The notes: a model not told the origin generated them from the sequence alone. A stretch of 64,000 nucleotides of DNA from Pseudomonas sp. LD120 (GCF_009861525.1 NZ_WVHL01000005.1:2480001-2544000); one strand, 5' to 3'. Shown: positions 18,473 to 30,925, counted from the first letter of the stretch. Numbers and translations: made by a program.

Positions 18473-19585
18473 ATGAAACGTGTAGGTCTGATCGGTTGGC
18501 GCGGTATGGTCGGTTCCGTGCTCATGCAGCGGATGCTGGAGGAGCAGGACTTCGATCTTATTGAACCGGTGTTTTTCACCACTTCCAATGTCGGTGGCCA
18601 AGGGCCGTCAGTGGGCAAGGATATTGCCCCGCTGAAGGATGCCTACAGCATTGAAGAGTTGAAAACCCTCGACGTGATTCTGACCTGCCAGGGTGGCGAC
18701 TACACCAGCGAAGTCTTCCCCAAGCTGCGCGAAGCCGGCTGGCAGGGCTACTGGATCGACGCTGCCTCCAGCCTGCGCATGCAGGATGACGCGGTGATCA
18801 TCCTCGACCCGGTGAACCGCAAGGTCATCGACCAGCAGTTGGATGCCGGGACCAAAAACTACGTCGGCGGCAACTGCACCGTCAGCTTGATGCTGATGGG
18901 CCTGGGGGGGCTGTTCGAAGCCGGTCTGGTGGAGTGGATGAGCGCCATGACCTACCAGGCAGCCTCCGGCGCTGGCGCGCAGAACATGCGTGAACTGATC
19001 AAGCAGATGGGCGCTACCCATGCGGCGGTCGCCGATGACTTGGCCAACCCGGCCAGTGCCATCCTCGATATCGACCGTAAAGTGGCGCAAGTCATGCGCA
19101 GCGACGCCTATCCGACCGAGAACTTCGGCGTGCCCCTAGCCGGCAGCCTGATTCCGTGGATCGACAAAGAACTCCCTAACGGTCAAAGCCGTGAAGAGTG
19201 GAAGGCCCAGGCCGAAACCAACAAAATCCTCGGTCGCTTCAAGAACCCGATCCCGGTGGACGGCATCTGTGTACGTATCGGCGCCATGCGCTGCCACAGC
19301 CAGGCGCTGACCATCAAGCTCAACAAGGACGTGCCGATCGCCGATATCGAAGGGCTGATCAGCCAGCACAACCCTTGGGTCAAGCTGGTGCCGAATCAGC
19401 GTGACATCAGCATGCCGGAACTGAGCCCGACCAAGGTCACCGGCACCCTGAATATTCCGGTGGGTCGTTTGCGCAAGCTGAACATGGGGTCACAGTTCCT
19501 CGGTGCCTTCACCGTGGGCGACCAGTTGCTGTGGGGCGCGGCCGAACCGCTGCGGCGCATGTTGCGGATCCTGCTGGAGCGCTGA
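18473..19585 (+). CDS. asd: aspartate-semialdehyde dehydrogenase
   Basis: A 370-residue enzyme that reduces aspartyl phosphate to the semialdehyde, the branch point to lysine, methionine, threonine and diaminopimelate. The nucleotide-binding start MKRVGLIGWRGMVGSVLMQR and the catalytic cysteine in YVGGNCTVSLML are intact, and the length fits the Gram-negative Asd family. The ATG at 18473 is preceded by AAAGGTGTAG. A paralogue lacking the cysteine follows 162 bp after the stop, beyond a terminator. Confidence 0.98.
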   Translation: MKRVGLIGWRGMVGSVLMQRMLEEQDFDLIEPVFFTTSNVGGQGPSVGKDIAPLKDAYSIEELKTLDVILTCQGGDYTSEVFPKLREAGWQGYWIDAASSLRMQDDAVIILDPVNRKVIDQQLDAGTKNYVGGNCTVSLMLMGLGGLFEAGLVEWMSAMTYQAASGAGAQNMRELIKQMGATHAAVADDLANPASAILDIDRKVAQVMRSDAYPTENFGVPLAGSLIPWIDKELPNGQSREEWKAQAETNKILGRFKNPIPVDGICVRIGAMRCHSQALTIKLNKDVPIADIEGLISQHNPWVKLVPNQRDISMPELSPTKVTGTLNIPVGRLRKLNMGSQFLGAFTVGDQLLWGAAEPLRRMLRILLER

Positions 19586-19606
19586 TTCTCTGAGTGCTTG
19601 AAAGAG

Positions 19607-19637
19607 CCCGCGCCTTTCCCGAGGCGCGGGTTTTTTG
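19607..19637 (+). terminator. terminator after asd
   Basis: CCCGCGCC-TTTCCCGA-GGCGCGGG followed by TTTTTTG. Confidence 0.92.
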
Positions 19638-19747
19638 TATCTCGTAAGTAGGGGCTCCCTTGATTCAGGCGCTCGTTCCTCACGAATTGCCTCGCCACCT
19701 CGTGCCGGGTAAAGTGCCGCTCCCCCCGTTTTGCCTGAGGTAACTCC

Positions 19748-20758
19748 ATGACCCCGTCCTTTGATATTGCCGTGATCGGCGCCACCGGCACGGTCGGCGA
19801 AACCATGGTGCAGATCCTTGAAGAGCGCGATTTTCCGATTGCCAACCTGCACCTGCTGGCCAGTAGCGAGTCGGCTGGTCATTCGGTGCCGTTTCGCGGC
19901 AAGAACGTCCGTGTGCGCGAAGTCGATGAATTTGATTTCAGTCAGGTGCAACTGGCGTTTTTTGCGGCGGGGCCAGCAGTAACGCTCAGTTTTGCGCCTC
20001 GCGCCACGGCGGCTAATTGCGCGGTGATTGATCTCTCGGGTGCCTTGCCCGCAGCCCAGGCACCCAACGTCGTGCCCGAAGCCAATGGCAGCGTCCTGGC
20101 AGGCCTGAAAAAGCCAGTGCAATTGAGTAGCCCGAGTGCATCGGCTACCGCGTTGGCGGTAGCGCTTGCTCCGTTGCAGAGTCTGCTGAACGTTCAGCGG
20201 ATCAATCTTACCGCCAGTCTGGCGGTCTCTAGTCAGGGGCGTGAGGCCGTCAGCGAGCTGGCTCGCCAGACTGCCGAGCTGTTGAATGTGCGCCCACTGG
20301 AGCCGCGTTTCTTCGATCGTCAGATGGCTTTCAATCTTCTGGCTCAGGTCGGTACTCCGGACGCGCAGGGGCACACCCCGCTGGAAAGGCGTCTGGTCAG
20401 TGAGTTGCGTGAGCTGCTGTCGCTACCTTTATTAAAGATTTCAGTGACTTGTGTTCAAGCCCCGGTGTTTTTTGGCGATAGCTATAGCGTGACTCTGCAG
20501 TCAACTGCCGACGTTGATCTGGTTGCGGTGAATGCGGCGCTTGAGGCGGCACCTGGACTTGAACTGGTCGAGGCCGGTGATTATCCGACTGCAGTGGGTG
20601 ACGCTGTGGGCCAGGACGTAGTCTATGTTGGGCGGGTTCGAAGCGGTGTCGATGATCCGACGCAACTGAATCTGTGGCTGACCTCGGACAACGTCCGCAA
20701 AGGCGCCGCCTTGAACGCTGTGCAACTGGCTGAATTGTTGATAAAAGACCTGCTGTAA
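19748..20758 (+). CDS. Asd paralogue without catalytic cysteine (Usg-like)
   Basis: A 336-residue protein with the two-domain Asd fold. The N-terminal Rossmann motif DIAVIGATGTVGETMVQILE is intact, and the C-terminus keeps NVRKGAALNAVQLAELL. The active-site loop, N-x-x-C in true enzymes, reads LSSPSASATALAV, so there is no nucleophilic cysteine and dehydrogenase activity is unlikely. This matches the Usg-type paralogues found between asd and fimV or truA. The start is ATG 19748 behind GAGGTAACTCC. A non-catalytic or regulatory role is inferred; none is established. Confidence 0.9.
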   Translation: MTPSFDIAVIGATGTVGETMVQILEERDFPIANLHLLASSESAGHSVPFRGKNVRVREVDEFDFSQVQLAFFAAGPAVTLSFAPRATAANCAVIDLSGALPAAQAPNVVPEANGSVLAGLKKPVQLSSPSASATALAVALAPLQSLLNVQRINLTASLAVSSQGREAVSELARQTAELLNVRPLEPRFFDRQMAFNLLAQVGTPDAQGHTPLERRLVSELRELLSLPLLKISVTCVQAPVFFGDSYSVTLQSTADVDLVAVNAALEAAPGLELVEAGDYPTAVGDAVGQDVVYVGRVRSGVDDPTQLNLWLTSDNVRKGAALNAVQLAELLIKDLL

Positions 20759-20963
20759 AAGATACTTGGCAACAATTTGCAGAATGGATCTAGCTGGGCG
20801 CTATGCTTGGCAAGTTGCTGGAGGTGAGTAGCCGTTAGGTGCTCCCGGGGCATGCAAGAATTAATCGCGCGTCGTGGTCATACATGATCCCGCGCATTGC
20901 CTTACGGCAGTCGCTACAAAACCTTCTCGCTGGCCGAGGAAAGTTCAAACAAAGGATGAGGCT

Positions 20964-23543
<2,580 letters not shown>

Positions 23544-23566
23544 GGTTATGCACTGTTTGAGCAAAG

Positions 23567-23593
23567 CGGCAGCCGATGAGGCTGCCGTTTTTG
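23567..23593 (+). terminator. terminator after fimV
   Basis: CGGCAGCC-GATGA-GGCTGCCG followed by TTTTTG. Confidence 0.92.
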
Positions 23594-24065
23594 TTTGGGC
23601 CGGTTCTGGCCGTGCTCGGATTTGGCAGGTCTTCGTAAAGGCGTCGAAGGAGTGGGTAGGGTGGGCGATATGGATTTCCAGAATCCACAAGCCAATCTGA
23701 GGGGCGTCGGCGAAGTCTCCCCAGTCGCCCGTCCGCTAGATAGCGTGGGAAAGTCACTGACTCGATGTCCCTTGATCTCCAGGTTCAATGGCCGTTGACA
23801 CAGTGGCCTCCTACTTCATGCGTTTGACGTGGAGCCTAGTGTCCAGGTTGTAAGCCAAGCCTGCGGCTTCTTTGTTGGTGAGGGTCATTGATTGCTTATC
23901 GAGCGTTTTTTATGCATCGCTCTATTAGTTTTTATATGGCGCATGTCGGGTTGATGCCATTTCCTGGCGTGGAATCAATCGGCAACTAAAGCTCGTGGTG
24001 CATGGCGTCTGCTCCTGGCGGCCTTATAATGAACGCCTTTGCGCATATCAGCAGGCTGTAATTTC
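23594..24065. other. intergenic region fimV-truA
   Basis: About 470 bp without a supported gene. Short open frames exist but lack ribosome-binding sites and recognisable products. A TATAAT at 24025-24030 is the probable -10 box of the truA promoter. I see nothing else. Confidence 0.6.
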
Positions 24066-24095
24066 TTGGCAAATATAGATAACGCGGCCGCCGAA

Positions 24096-24920
24096 ATGGC
24101 GGCTGCAGGCTTTTCTCGAATCGCTCTGGGTGTTGAATACAAGGGGTCGCGCTATCACGGATGGCAGCGTCAGGCGTCCGGTGTTCCCAGTGTTCAGGAA
24201 ACCTTGGAGAAGGCCCTGTCCAGGGTTGCCGACTCCCCGATAACGCTGTCCTGTGCGGGGCGTACCGATGCCGGCGTGCATGCCTGTGGTCAGGTGGTGC
24301 ATTTTGATACCCGGGCGGTGCGCTCGATGAAGGCTTGGGTCATGGGGGCTAATATCAATTTGCCTCATGACATCAGCGTCAGCTGGGCTCAGGAGATGCC
24401 GGCGCACTTTCACGCGCGTTTCAAGGCGGTTGCTCGTCGCTATCGTTATGTGATCTATAACGATCAGATCCGTCCAGCCCACCTCAATGAAGAAATCACC
24501 TGGAATCACCGGCCACTGGATATCGAACGGATGGCGCAGGCTGCGGCGTTCCTGGTGGGGGTTCATGACTTCAGCGCGTTCCGGGCCGGCCAGTGTCAAG
24601 CCAAATCGCCGATCAAGGAAATTCACCATCTGCGCGTTACCCAGCACGGCAAAATGATCGTGCTGGATATTCGCGCTAGCGCCTTCCTTCATCACATGGT
24701 GCGCAATATCGCCGGGGTATTGATGACCATCGGCGCTGGCGAGCGGCCTGTGGAATGGGCTCGAGAGGTGCTCGAAAGCCGCGCTCGCCGTGCAGGCGGG
24801 GTCACGGCTCATCCCTTTGGCTTGTATCTGGTGCAGGTTGAATACAAGGATGAATTTCAGCTGCCGCAGCGATACATCGGGCCGCATTTCCTCAGTGGAT
24901 TCTCGGAACTTGACGGCTGA
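24096..24920 (+). CDS. truA: tRNA pseudouridine(38-40) synthase
   Basis: A 274-residue enzyme that converts uridines 38-40 of the anticodon stem to pseudouridine. The block SRIALGVEYKGSRYHGWQRQ, the catalytic aspartate in CAGRTDAGVHACGQVVHF, and FLHHMVRNIAGVL are all diagnostic of TruA. The start is uncertain: ATG 24096 lacks a clear Shine-Dalgarno, and the in-frame TTG at 24066 (adding MANIDNAAAE) or an even earlier TTG is possible. trpF follows 63 bp downstream. Confidence 0.93.
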   Translation: MAAAGFSRIALGVEYKGSRYHGWQRQASGVPSVQETLEKALSRVADSPITLSCAGRTDAGVHACGQVVHFDTRAVRSMKAWVMGANINLPHDISVSWAQEMPAHFHARFKAVARRYRYVIYNDQIRPAHLNEEITWNHRPLDIERMAQAAAFLVGVHDFSAFRAGQCQAKSPIKEIHHLRVTQHGKMIVLDIRASAFLHHMVRNIAGVLMTIGAGERPVEWAREVLESRARRAGGVTAHPFGLYLVQVEYKDEFQLPQRYIGPHFLSGFSELDG

Positions 24921-24983
24921 CGCCCGGAAAACCATTTGCTACCATCCGGGACTTTCCGGATTTACCCCTAAGGATCAAACGAC

Positions 24984-25616
24984 ATGCCAGCTGTTCGCAG
25001 CAAAATTTGTGGGATTACCCGCATAGAAGATGCGCTGGCTGCTGTGGAGGCGGGGGCTGACGCCATCGGTTTGGTGTTTTATGCCAAAAGCCCGCGAGTG
25101 GTGAATGTGCAGCAAGCGCGGGCGATCATCGCGGCCTTGCCGCCGTTTGTGACCACCGTTGGCTTGTTCGTCAATGCCAGTCGCTGCGAGTTGGGGGAAA
25201 TTCTCGATGCGGTGCCGCTGGATCTCTTGCAGTTCCACGGCGATGAGTCGGCAGCCGACTGCGAGGGGTACCACCGTCCCTATATCAAGGCGTTGCGGGT
25301 CAAGGCCGGGGATGACATTGCGGCGGCCTGCCTGGCTTATCCGCGAGCTAGCGGAATTCTGCTGGATACCTATGTCGAAGGCGTGCCGGGTGGAACCGGT
25401 GAGGCTTTTGATTGGTCACTGGTTCCTCCGGGTTTGAGCAAGCCGATTATTCTTGCGGGTGGTCTTTCGGTAGACAACGTTGCTCGGGCCGTTGCTCAGG
25501 TTCGTCCTTACGCGGTGGATGTCAGCGGTGGCGTGGAGCAGAGCAAGGGCATCAAGGATCGTTCAAAGATTCAGGCGTTTATGCAGGCGGTGCGTCGCAG
25601 CAGTGAGTCGATGTGA
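24984..25616 (+). CDS. trpF: phosphoribosylanthranilate isomerase
   Basis: A 210-residue TIM-barrel enzyme of tryptophan synthesis that performs the Amadori rearrangement of phosphoribosylanthranilate. It begins MPAVRSKICGITRIEDA with the catalytic cysteine in the KICGI motif, and has the general acid in LLDTY and the phosphate-binding strands LAGGLS and AVDVSGGVEQ. The genes of the trp pathway are scattered here, as in other pseudomonads; its neighbours are truA and accD. Confidence 0.97.
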   Translation: MPAVRSKICGITRIEDALAAVEAGADAIGLVFYAKSPRVVNVQQARAIIAALPPFVTTVGLFVNASRCELGEILDAVPLDLLQFHGDESAADCEGYHRPYIKALRVKAGDDIAAACLAYPRASGILLDTYVEGVPGGTGEAFDWSLVPPGLSKPIILAGGLSVDNVARAVAQVRPYAVDVSGGVEQSKGIKDRSKIQAFMQAVRRSSESM

Positions 25617-25875
25617 CGGCTGGCAGTCTGCCGCCGTCCATAACACCACTGTACAAAACAGGCAGGCGTCGTCTTCAGACGGTGTCGGACTCGAATGGCA
25701 GCCGCTCTATTGCGGGTTGTCGGGATGGCTGAGGAAAGGTTCGTTGCAGGCAGGTCGAGCCGCGCGCTGACCGCGGTAGCGAATTGATCATCGCCGCACA
25801 CATGAATTTAGCTCAAGGGCATACACGGGGCTGCGAACCAGAGTGTTCGGGCCACCGGTACTGGAGAAAGAAAGC

Positions 25876-26796
25876 ATGAGCAACTGGTTAGTAGACAAAC
25901 TGATCCCTTCGATCATGCGTTCCGAGGTGAAGAAAAGCTCGGTGCCTGAAGGTCTTTGGCATAAATGCCCATCCTGCGAGGCGGTGCTCTATCGTCCAGA
26001 GCTGGAGAAGACCCTGGATGTTTGCCCCAAGTGCAACCATCACATGCGGATCGGTGCGCGTGCTCGTATCGATATCTTCCTTGACGCTGATGGTCGTGCC
26101 GAATTGGGTGCAGACCTGGAGCCGGTCGACCGTCTGAAGTTCCGGGACGGCAAGAAGTACAAGGATCGCCTGACCGCGGCGCAGAAGCAGACGGGCGAGA
26201 AGGACGCGCTGGTTTCCGTGAGTGGTACTTTGCTGGGGATGCCGGTGGTGGTGTCGGCCTTCGAGTTCTCCTTCATGGGAGGGTCCATGGGGGCCATCGT
26301 TGGTGAGCGCTTTGTGCGTGCGGCCAACTACGCCTTGGAAAATCGCTGCCCGATGATCTGCTTTTCCGCCTCCGGTGGTGCGCGGATGCAGGAAGCGCTG
26401 ATTTCCCTGATGCAGATGGCCAAGACCTCCGCTGTGCTGGCGCGTCTGCGCGAAGAGGGCATTCCTTTTGTCTCCGTGCTGACCGACCCTGTCTACGGCG
26501 GTGTTTCCGCGAGTCTGGCGATGCTGGGTGACGTGATCGTCGCTGAGCCTAAGGCCCTGGTGGGCTTTGCGGGGCCGCGCGTGATCGAGCAGACCGTACG
26601 TGAGAAGCTGCCTGAAGGCTTCCAGCGCAGCGAGTTCCTGCTTGAGCACGGAGCGATTGACATGATCATCTCACGCGAAGAGCTGCGTCCGCGTCTGGGC
26701 AATCTGTTGGCCCAGTTGATGGGGCTGCCGACGCCCGAGTTCGTGGCAGTACCGGTCGAGCCGATCGAAGTTCCGCCGGCTCCTGTAAACCTATGA
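25876..26796 (+). CDS. accD: acetyl-CoA carboxylase carboxyltransferase subunit beta
   Basis: A 306-residue subunit that, with AccA, transfers the carboxyl group to acetyl-CoA, the first step of fatty-acid synthesis. An N-terminal zinc ribbon (CPSCEAVL and CPKCNHH, about residues 33-55) precedes the crotonase-fold carboxyltransferase domain (FMGGSMGAIVGE and SGGARMQEALISLMQ). The ATG at 25876 follows GGAGAAAGAAAGC. Its stop overlaps the folC start (ATGA), a conserved coupling of lipid and folate genes. Confidence 0.98.
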   Translation: MSNWLVDKLIPSIMRSEVKKSSVPEGLWHKCPSCEAVLYRPELEKTLDVCPKCNHHMRIGARARIDIFLDADGRAELGADLEPVDRLKFRDGKKYKDRLTAAQKQTGEKDALVSVSGTLLGMPVVVSAFEFSFMGGSMGAIVGERFVRAANYALENRCPMICFSASGGARMQEALISLMQMAKTSAVLARLREEGIPFVSVLTDPVYGGVSASLAMLGDVIVAEPKALVGFAGPRVIEQTVREKLPEGFQRSEFLLEHGAIDMIISREELRPRLGNLLAQLMGLPTPEFVAVPVEPIEVPPAPVNL

Positions 26797-28100
26797 CCCC
26801 GCGCACCCTGGGCGATTGGCTCGCCTACCTTGAGCAGTTGCACCCTAGCGCCATTGATATGGGGCTGGAGCGCTCGCAACAGGTAGTGTCCCGCATGGGG
26901 TTGGGCAAGCCGGCGCCTCGGGTGATCACCGTCACCGGCACCAATGGCAAGGGTTCGACCTGCGCTTTTGTCGCCTCCTTGCTGCGGGCTCAGGGGTTGC
27001 AGGTGGGTGTCTACAGCTCGCCACACCTGCTGCGTTACAACGAGCGGGTTCAGGTCGATGGTGTTGAGGCTACGGATCAGCAGTTGTGTGACGCCTTTGC
27101 GGCGGTGGAGGCGGGGCGCGGCGAAATTTCCCTGACGTATTTCGAGATGGGCACGCTGGCGGCGTTCTGGCTGTTTCAGCGTGCGGCGCTGGATGCCGTG
27201 GTCCTGGAAGTGGGCTTGGGCGGGCGTCTGGATGCGGTCAATCTGGTTGATGCCGATCTGGCGTTGGTGACCAGCATTGGTGTCGATCATGTCGAGTATC
27301 TGGGGGATTCGCGCGAGTCCGTGGCCTTCGAGAAGGCCGGAATTTTCCGTCCTGGTGCCCCCGCGCTGTGTGGTGACCTGAATCCGCCGCAGTCCTTGTT
27401 GGATAAGGTGCTTGAGCTGGATTGTCCGTTTTTTCTTCGGGGCCGGGATTTTGACCTGGGGTTCACTGGGCGGCATTGGCAGTGGCGTGGTTTGGATGCC
27501 CAGGGAGATCAGGTCGAGTTGCGTGATCTGCCGTTGCTTGATTTACCCATGGAAAACGCGGCCTTGGCCTTGCAGGCTTATCTGCTGAGTGGGTTGCCCT
27601 GGCAGCCTGAAGTGATCCGTACCGCCTTGCAGCAGACGCGAGTAACGGGGCGCTTGGATCGTCGGCAGATCGATTGGCAGGGTAAGCGTCTGAATCTGTT
27701 GCTGGATGTCGGCCACAACCCTCATGCGGCGCAGTATCTGGCTGAGCGTCTAGGGCGTGATCCAATTGCGGGCAAGCGCTTGGCGGTGTTTGGCTTGCTG
27801 GCCGACAAGGATCTGTCCGGTGTGATTGAGTGTCTGTGCTCTTCTGTCTGGCATTGGGCGGTGGCGCCGTTGGATTCGCCTCGCACGCGTCCGGTTGAAG
27901 CGCTTCAGGCGGAGCTGCAAGGCCTTGGCGCTCGGGTGACGTCATACGCCAGTGTGGCTGCGGCGCTGGAAGCGCAATGTGCGCAGGCTGCCGATGACGA
28001 CGAAATTTTGTTGTTCGGATCTTTTTATTGTGTTGCCGAGGCGCTTGAGTGGCTCGCCCGGCGCTCCACGGAGGAAGCTGCACATGGCAATGCTGGATAA
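26793..28100 (+). CDS. folC: bifunctional folylpolyglutamate/dihydrofolate synthase
   Basis: A 435-residue Mur-ligase-family enzyme that adds glutamate to dihydropteroate and folates. The P-loop TVTGTNGKGST (about residues 47-57) binds ATP, and LEVGLGGRLDAVN and the C-terminal LLDVGHNPHA are family signatures. It overlaps accD by 4 bp and dedD by 17 bp, so all three are probably translated in a coupled way. Confidence 0.97.
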   Translation: MTPRTLGDWLAYLEQLHPSAIDMGLERSQQVVSRMGLGKPAPRVITVTGTNGKGSTCAFVASLLRAQGLQVGVYSSPHLLRYNERVQVDGVEATDQQLCDAFAAVEAGRGEISLTYFEMGTLAAFWLFQRAALDAVVLEVGLGGRLDAVNLVDADLALVTSIGVDHVEYLGDSRESVAFEKAGIFRPGAPALCGDLNPPQSLLDKVLELDCPFFLRGRDFDLGFTGRHWQWRGLDAQGDQVELRDLPLLDLPMENAALALQAYLLSGLPWQPEVIRTALQQTRVTGRLDRRQIDWQGKRLNLLLDVGHNPHAAQYLAERLGRDPIAGKRLAVFGLLADKDLSGVIECLCSSVWHWAVAPLDSPRTRPVEALQAELQGLGARVTSYASVAAALEAQCAQAADDDEILLFGSFYCVAEALEWLARRSTEEAAHGNAG

Positions 28101-28722
28101 CGTCTATAAGCAGCGAATGGTTGGAGCACTGGTGTTGGTGGCGTTGGCGGTGATCTTTCTGCCGATGCTGTTCTCGCGAGAGGACGAGCAGCGCCATGTG
28201 GTGGTCGAGGTGCCGGCCGTGCCTCAGGTCTCGGTCATGCCTCGGGTTCAGGTTGAGCCAGTGGTGGTGCCTGAGCCGCAGGTTTTGCCTGAGGGTGCGG
28301 TGCCCGCTGATGAGTCGCCGGTTCCACAGGTCGCGCCTTCGATGCCGAGTGCGCCAGCGGATGCGCCTGCCGTGATGAGCAAGCCGGCGCCCGCGCCGAA
28401 ACCTGCGCCGACTCCAGCGCCCGCACAGCCGGTGGTCGCGGCCAAGCCCGATACCAGTCAGAGCCGCGTGGACGCTAATGGGCTTTCCATCAGCTGGTCG
28501 GTGCAGTTGGCCAGTCTGTCGACTCGCGAGGCCGCCGAAAAACTGCAGAAAACCCTGCGTAGCCAGGGGTATAACGCTTATATCCGTTCAGTCGATGGCA
28601 AGAATCGGGTGTTTGTCGGGCCGTTGATCGAACGCGCCGAGGCTGACCGCCTGCGTGATCTGTTGGGGCGTCAGCAGAACCTCAAGGGGTTCGTGGTGCG
28701 CTTCCAGCCCGAGCGTGGCTGA
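28084..28722 (+). CDS. dedD: SPOR-domain cell-division protein, DedD-like
   Basis: A 212-residue bitopic inner-membrane protein. A short cytoplasmic N-terminus is followed by one transmembrane segment (MVGALVLVALAVIFLPMLFS), a long proline/alanine/valine-rich periplasmic linker, and a C-terminal SPOR domain (WSVQLASLSTREAAEKLQKT, about residues 135-210) that binds denuded peptidoglycan at the septum. The ATG at 28084 has GGAGG nine bases upstream. The position between folC and cvpA matches E. coli dedD. Confidence 0.92.
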   Translation: MAMLDNVYKQRMVGALVLVALAVIFLPMLFSREDEQRHVVVEVPAVPQVSVMPRVQVEPVVVPEPQVLPEGAVPADESPVPQVAPSMPSAPADAPAVMSKPAPAPKPAPTPAPAQPVVAAKPDTSQSRVDANGLSISWSVQLASLSTREAAEKLQKTLRSQGYNAYIRSVDGKNRVFVGPLIERAEADRLRDLLGRQQNLKGFVVRFQPERG

Positions 28723-28820
28723 GGCTACCTGGCTGATTTTAAAAGCACAGTGAATCGCAGCTTACCGACAGCCAAGCGCTCTGTTAAAATGCGCCGCCTT
28801 ATCCGTCTGTAGGCTGCACT

Positions 28821-29378
28821 GTGCCATTTACCTGGGTCGATTGGGCGATTGTTGCAATAATCGCTATCTCCGCTTTGATCAGTTTGAGCCGCGGTTTCGT
28901 TAAAGAAGCCCTGTCGTTGCTTACCTGGATCATCGCAGGAGTCGTCGCCTGGATGTTTGGTGGCGCGCTGTCCGAGTACCTCGGCGGTTATATTGAAACT
29001 CCCTCGGCTCGCGTGATCGCGGGCTGCGCAATCATGTTTGTCGCCACCTTGTTGGTGGGCGCAATGGTCAACTATCTCATCGGCGAATTGATCCGCGTCA
29101 CCGGCCTGTCCGGTACCGATCGATTTCTCGGCATGGTCTTCGGCGCGGCGCGCGGCGCGCTGCTGGTGGTCGTGGCGGTCGGGCTCTTGAGTCTGGGGCC
29201 GGTACAGCAAGATTCCTGGTGGCAGCAGTCACAACTGGTGCCACAATTTCTATTGGTTGCAGACTGGTCCAAGAACCTCATTCTGGGGTGGAGCAGTCAG
29301 TGGCTGGCCAGCGGTATCAGCGTACCCGCTGAAATACCGTTCAAGGAGCACCTCTTACCGGCCAAAACGCCTCAGTAA
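28821..29378 (+). CDS. cvpA: CvpA family inner-membrane protein
   Basis: A 185-residue protein with four hydrophobic segments (first WAIVAIIAISALISLSRG). It was named for its requirement in colicin V production in E. coli and is linked more widely to envelope homeostasis; its molecular function is unresolved. It starts with GTG at 28821. It is directly upstream of purF, as in most gammaproteobacteria, suggesting co-transcription. Confidence 0.93.
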   Translation: MPFTWVDWAIVAIIAISALISLSRGFVKEALSLLTWIIAGVVAWMFGGALSEYLGGYIETPSARVIAGCAIMFVATLLVGAMVNYLIGELIRVTGLSGTDRFLGMVFGAARGALLVVVAVGLLSLGPVQQDSWWQQSQLVPQFLLVADWSKNLILGWSSQWLASGISVPAEIPFKEHLLPAKTPQ

Positions 29379-29419
29379 GACGGGTTCAGTTCAGTTTCAT
29401 TAAGTAGGGGTTGCGTCGC

Positions 29420-30925
29420 ATGTGTGGCATCGTCGGTATCGTCGGTAAGTCGAACGTCAATCAGGCGCTGTATGACGCGCTAACCGTCCTCCAGCACCGC
29501 GGCCAGGACGCTGCCGGTATCGTGACCAGCCATGATGGCCGGTTATTCCTGCGCAAGGACAATGGTCTGGTTCGTGATGTGTTCCAGCAACGGCACATGC
29601 AGCGCCTGGTGGGGCATATGGGCATTGGTCATGTGCGCTATCCGACCGCGGGTAGTTCGACTTCGGCAGAAGCTCAGCCGTTCTACGTCAACTCGCCGTA
29701 TGGCATCACCTTGGCGCACAACGGCAACTTGACCAATGTTGAGCAGTTGGCCAAGGAGATCTACGAGTCCGATCTGCGTCACGTCAACACTAATTCCGAT
29801 TCCGAAGTGCTGCTCAACGTGTTCGCTCACGAGCTGGCCCAGCGCGGCAAGCTGCAGCCTACCGAGGAAGATGTGTTTGCTGCGGTAACTGATGTGCACA
29901 ACCGTTGCGTCGGTGGTTACGCGGTGGTGGCCATGATCACCGGTTATGGCATTGTCGGTTTCCGTGATCCCCACGGCATCCGTCCAATCGTTTTCGGTCA
30001 GCGTCATACCGACGAAGGCGTGGAGTACATGATCGCTTCGGAAAGCGTCTCCCTGGATGTATTGGGCTTTACCCTGATTCGCGATCTGGCGCCGGGCGAA
30101 GCGGTCTACATCACTGAAGAGGGCAAGCTCTACACCCGTCAGTGCGCGACCAATCCGCAGCTCACTCCGTGCATCTTCGAGCACGTCTACCTGGCCCGTC
30201 CTGACTCGATCATCGACGGTGTCTCGGTGTACAAGGCGCGGCTGCGCATGGGCGAGAAGCTGGCCGAGAAGATCCTGCGCGAGCGTCCGCAGCACGATAT
30301 CGACGTGGTGATTCCGATTCCCGACACCAGCCGTACCGCCGCGCTGGAGCTGGCCAACCACCTGGGGGTCAAGTTCCGCGAAGGTTTCGTCAAGAACCGC
30401 TACATCGGCCGTACCTTCATCATGCCGGGCCAGGCAGCACGGAAAAAATCCGTGCGCCAGAAGCTCAATGCCATCGAACTGGAGTTCCGCGGCAAGAACG
30501 TGATGTTGGTGGATGACTCCATCGTTCGCGGTACCACCTGCAAGCAGATCATCCAGATGGCCCGTGAAGCCGGCGCGAAGAATGTCTACTTCTGCTCGGC
30601 GGCTCCGGCAGTTCGTTACCCGAACGTCTACGGCATCGACATGCCAAGTGCCCACGAGTTGATTGCGCACAATCGTTCGACTCAGGACGTGGCTGATCTG
30701 ATCGGCGCCGACTGGTTGATCTACCAGGATCTGCCGGACCTGATCGAGGCGGTCGGTGGCGGCAAGATCAAGATCGAGAACTTCGACTGTGCGGTGTTTG
30801 ATGGTAAATACGTCACCGGTGACGTTGACGAGGCTTATCTGGATAAAATCGAGAACGCCCGTAACGATGCCTCCAAGGCCAAGACTCAGGCGGTCAGCGC
30901 AATCATCGATCTGTACAACAACTGA
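29420..30925 (+). CDS. purF: amidophosphoribosyltransferase
   Basis: A 501-residue enzyme that makes 5-phosphoribosylamine from PRPP and glutamine, the first step of purine synthesis. The mature N-terminal nucleophile Cys1 is the residue after Met (MCGIVGIVGKS). The C-terminal half holds the PRPP loop VMLVDDSIVRGTT. The ATG at 29420 is required to place the nucleophile; an earlier in-frame codon would block it. metZ follows 36 bp downstream. Confidence 0.98.
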   Translation: MCGIVGIVGKSNVNQALYDALTVLQHRGQDAAGIVTSHDGRLFLRKDNGLVRDVFQQRHMQRLVGHMGIGHVRYPTAGSSTSAEAQPFYVNSPYGITLAHNGNLTNVEQLAKEIYESDLRHVNTNSDSEVLLNVFAHELAQRGKLQPTEEDVFAAVTDVHNRCVGGYAVVAMITGYGIVGFRDPHGIRPIVFGQRHTDEGVEYMIASESVSLDVLGFTLIRDLAPGEAVYITEEGKLYTRQCATNPQLTPCIFEHVYLARPDSIIDGVSVYKARLRMGEKLAEKILRERPQHDIDVVIPIPDTSRTAALELANHLGVKFREGFVKNRYIGRTFIMPGQAARKKSVRQKLNAIELEFRGKNVMLVDDSIVRGTTCKQIIQMAREAGAKNVYFCSAAPAVRYPNVYGIDMPSAHELIAHNRSTQDVADLIGADWLIYQDLPDLIEAVGGGKIKIENFDCAVFDGKYVTGDVDEAYLDKIENARNDASKAKTQAVSAIIDLYNN

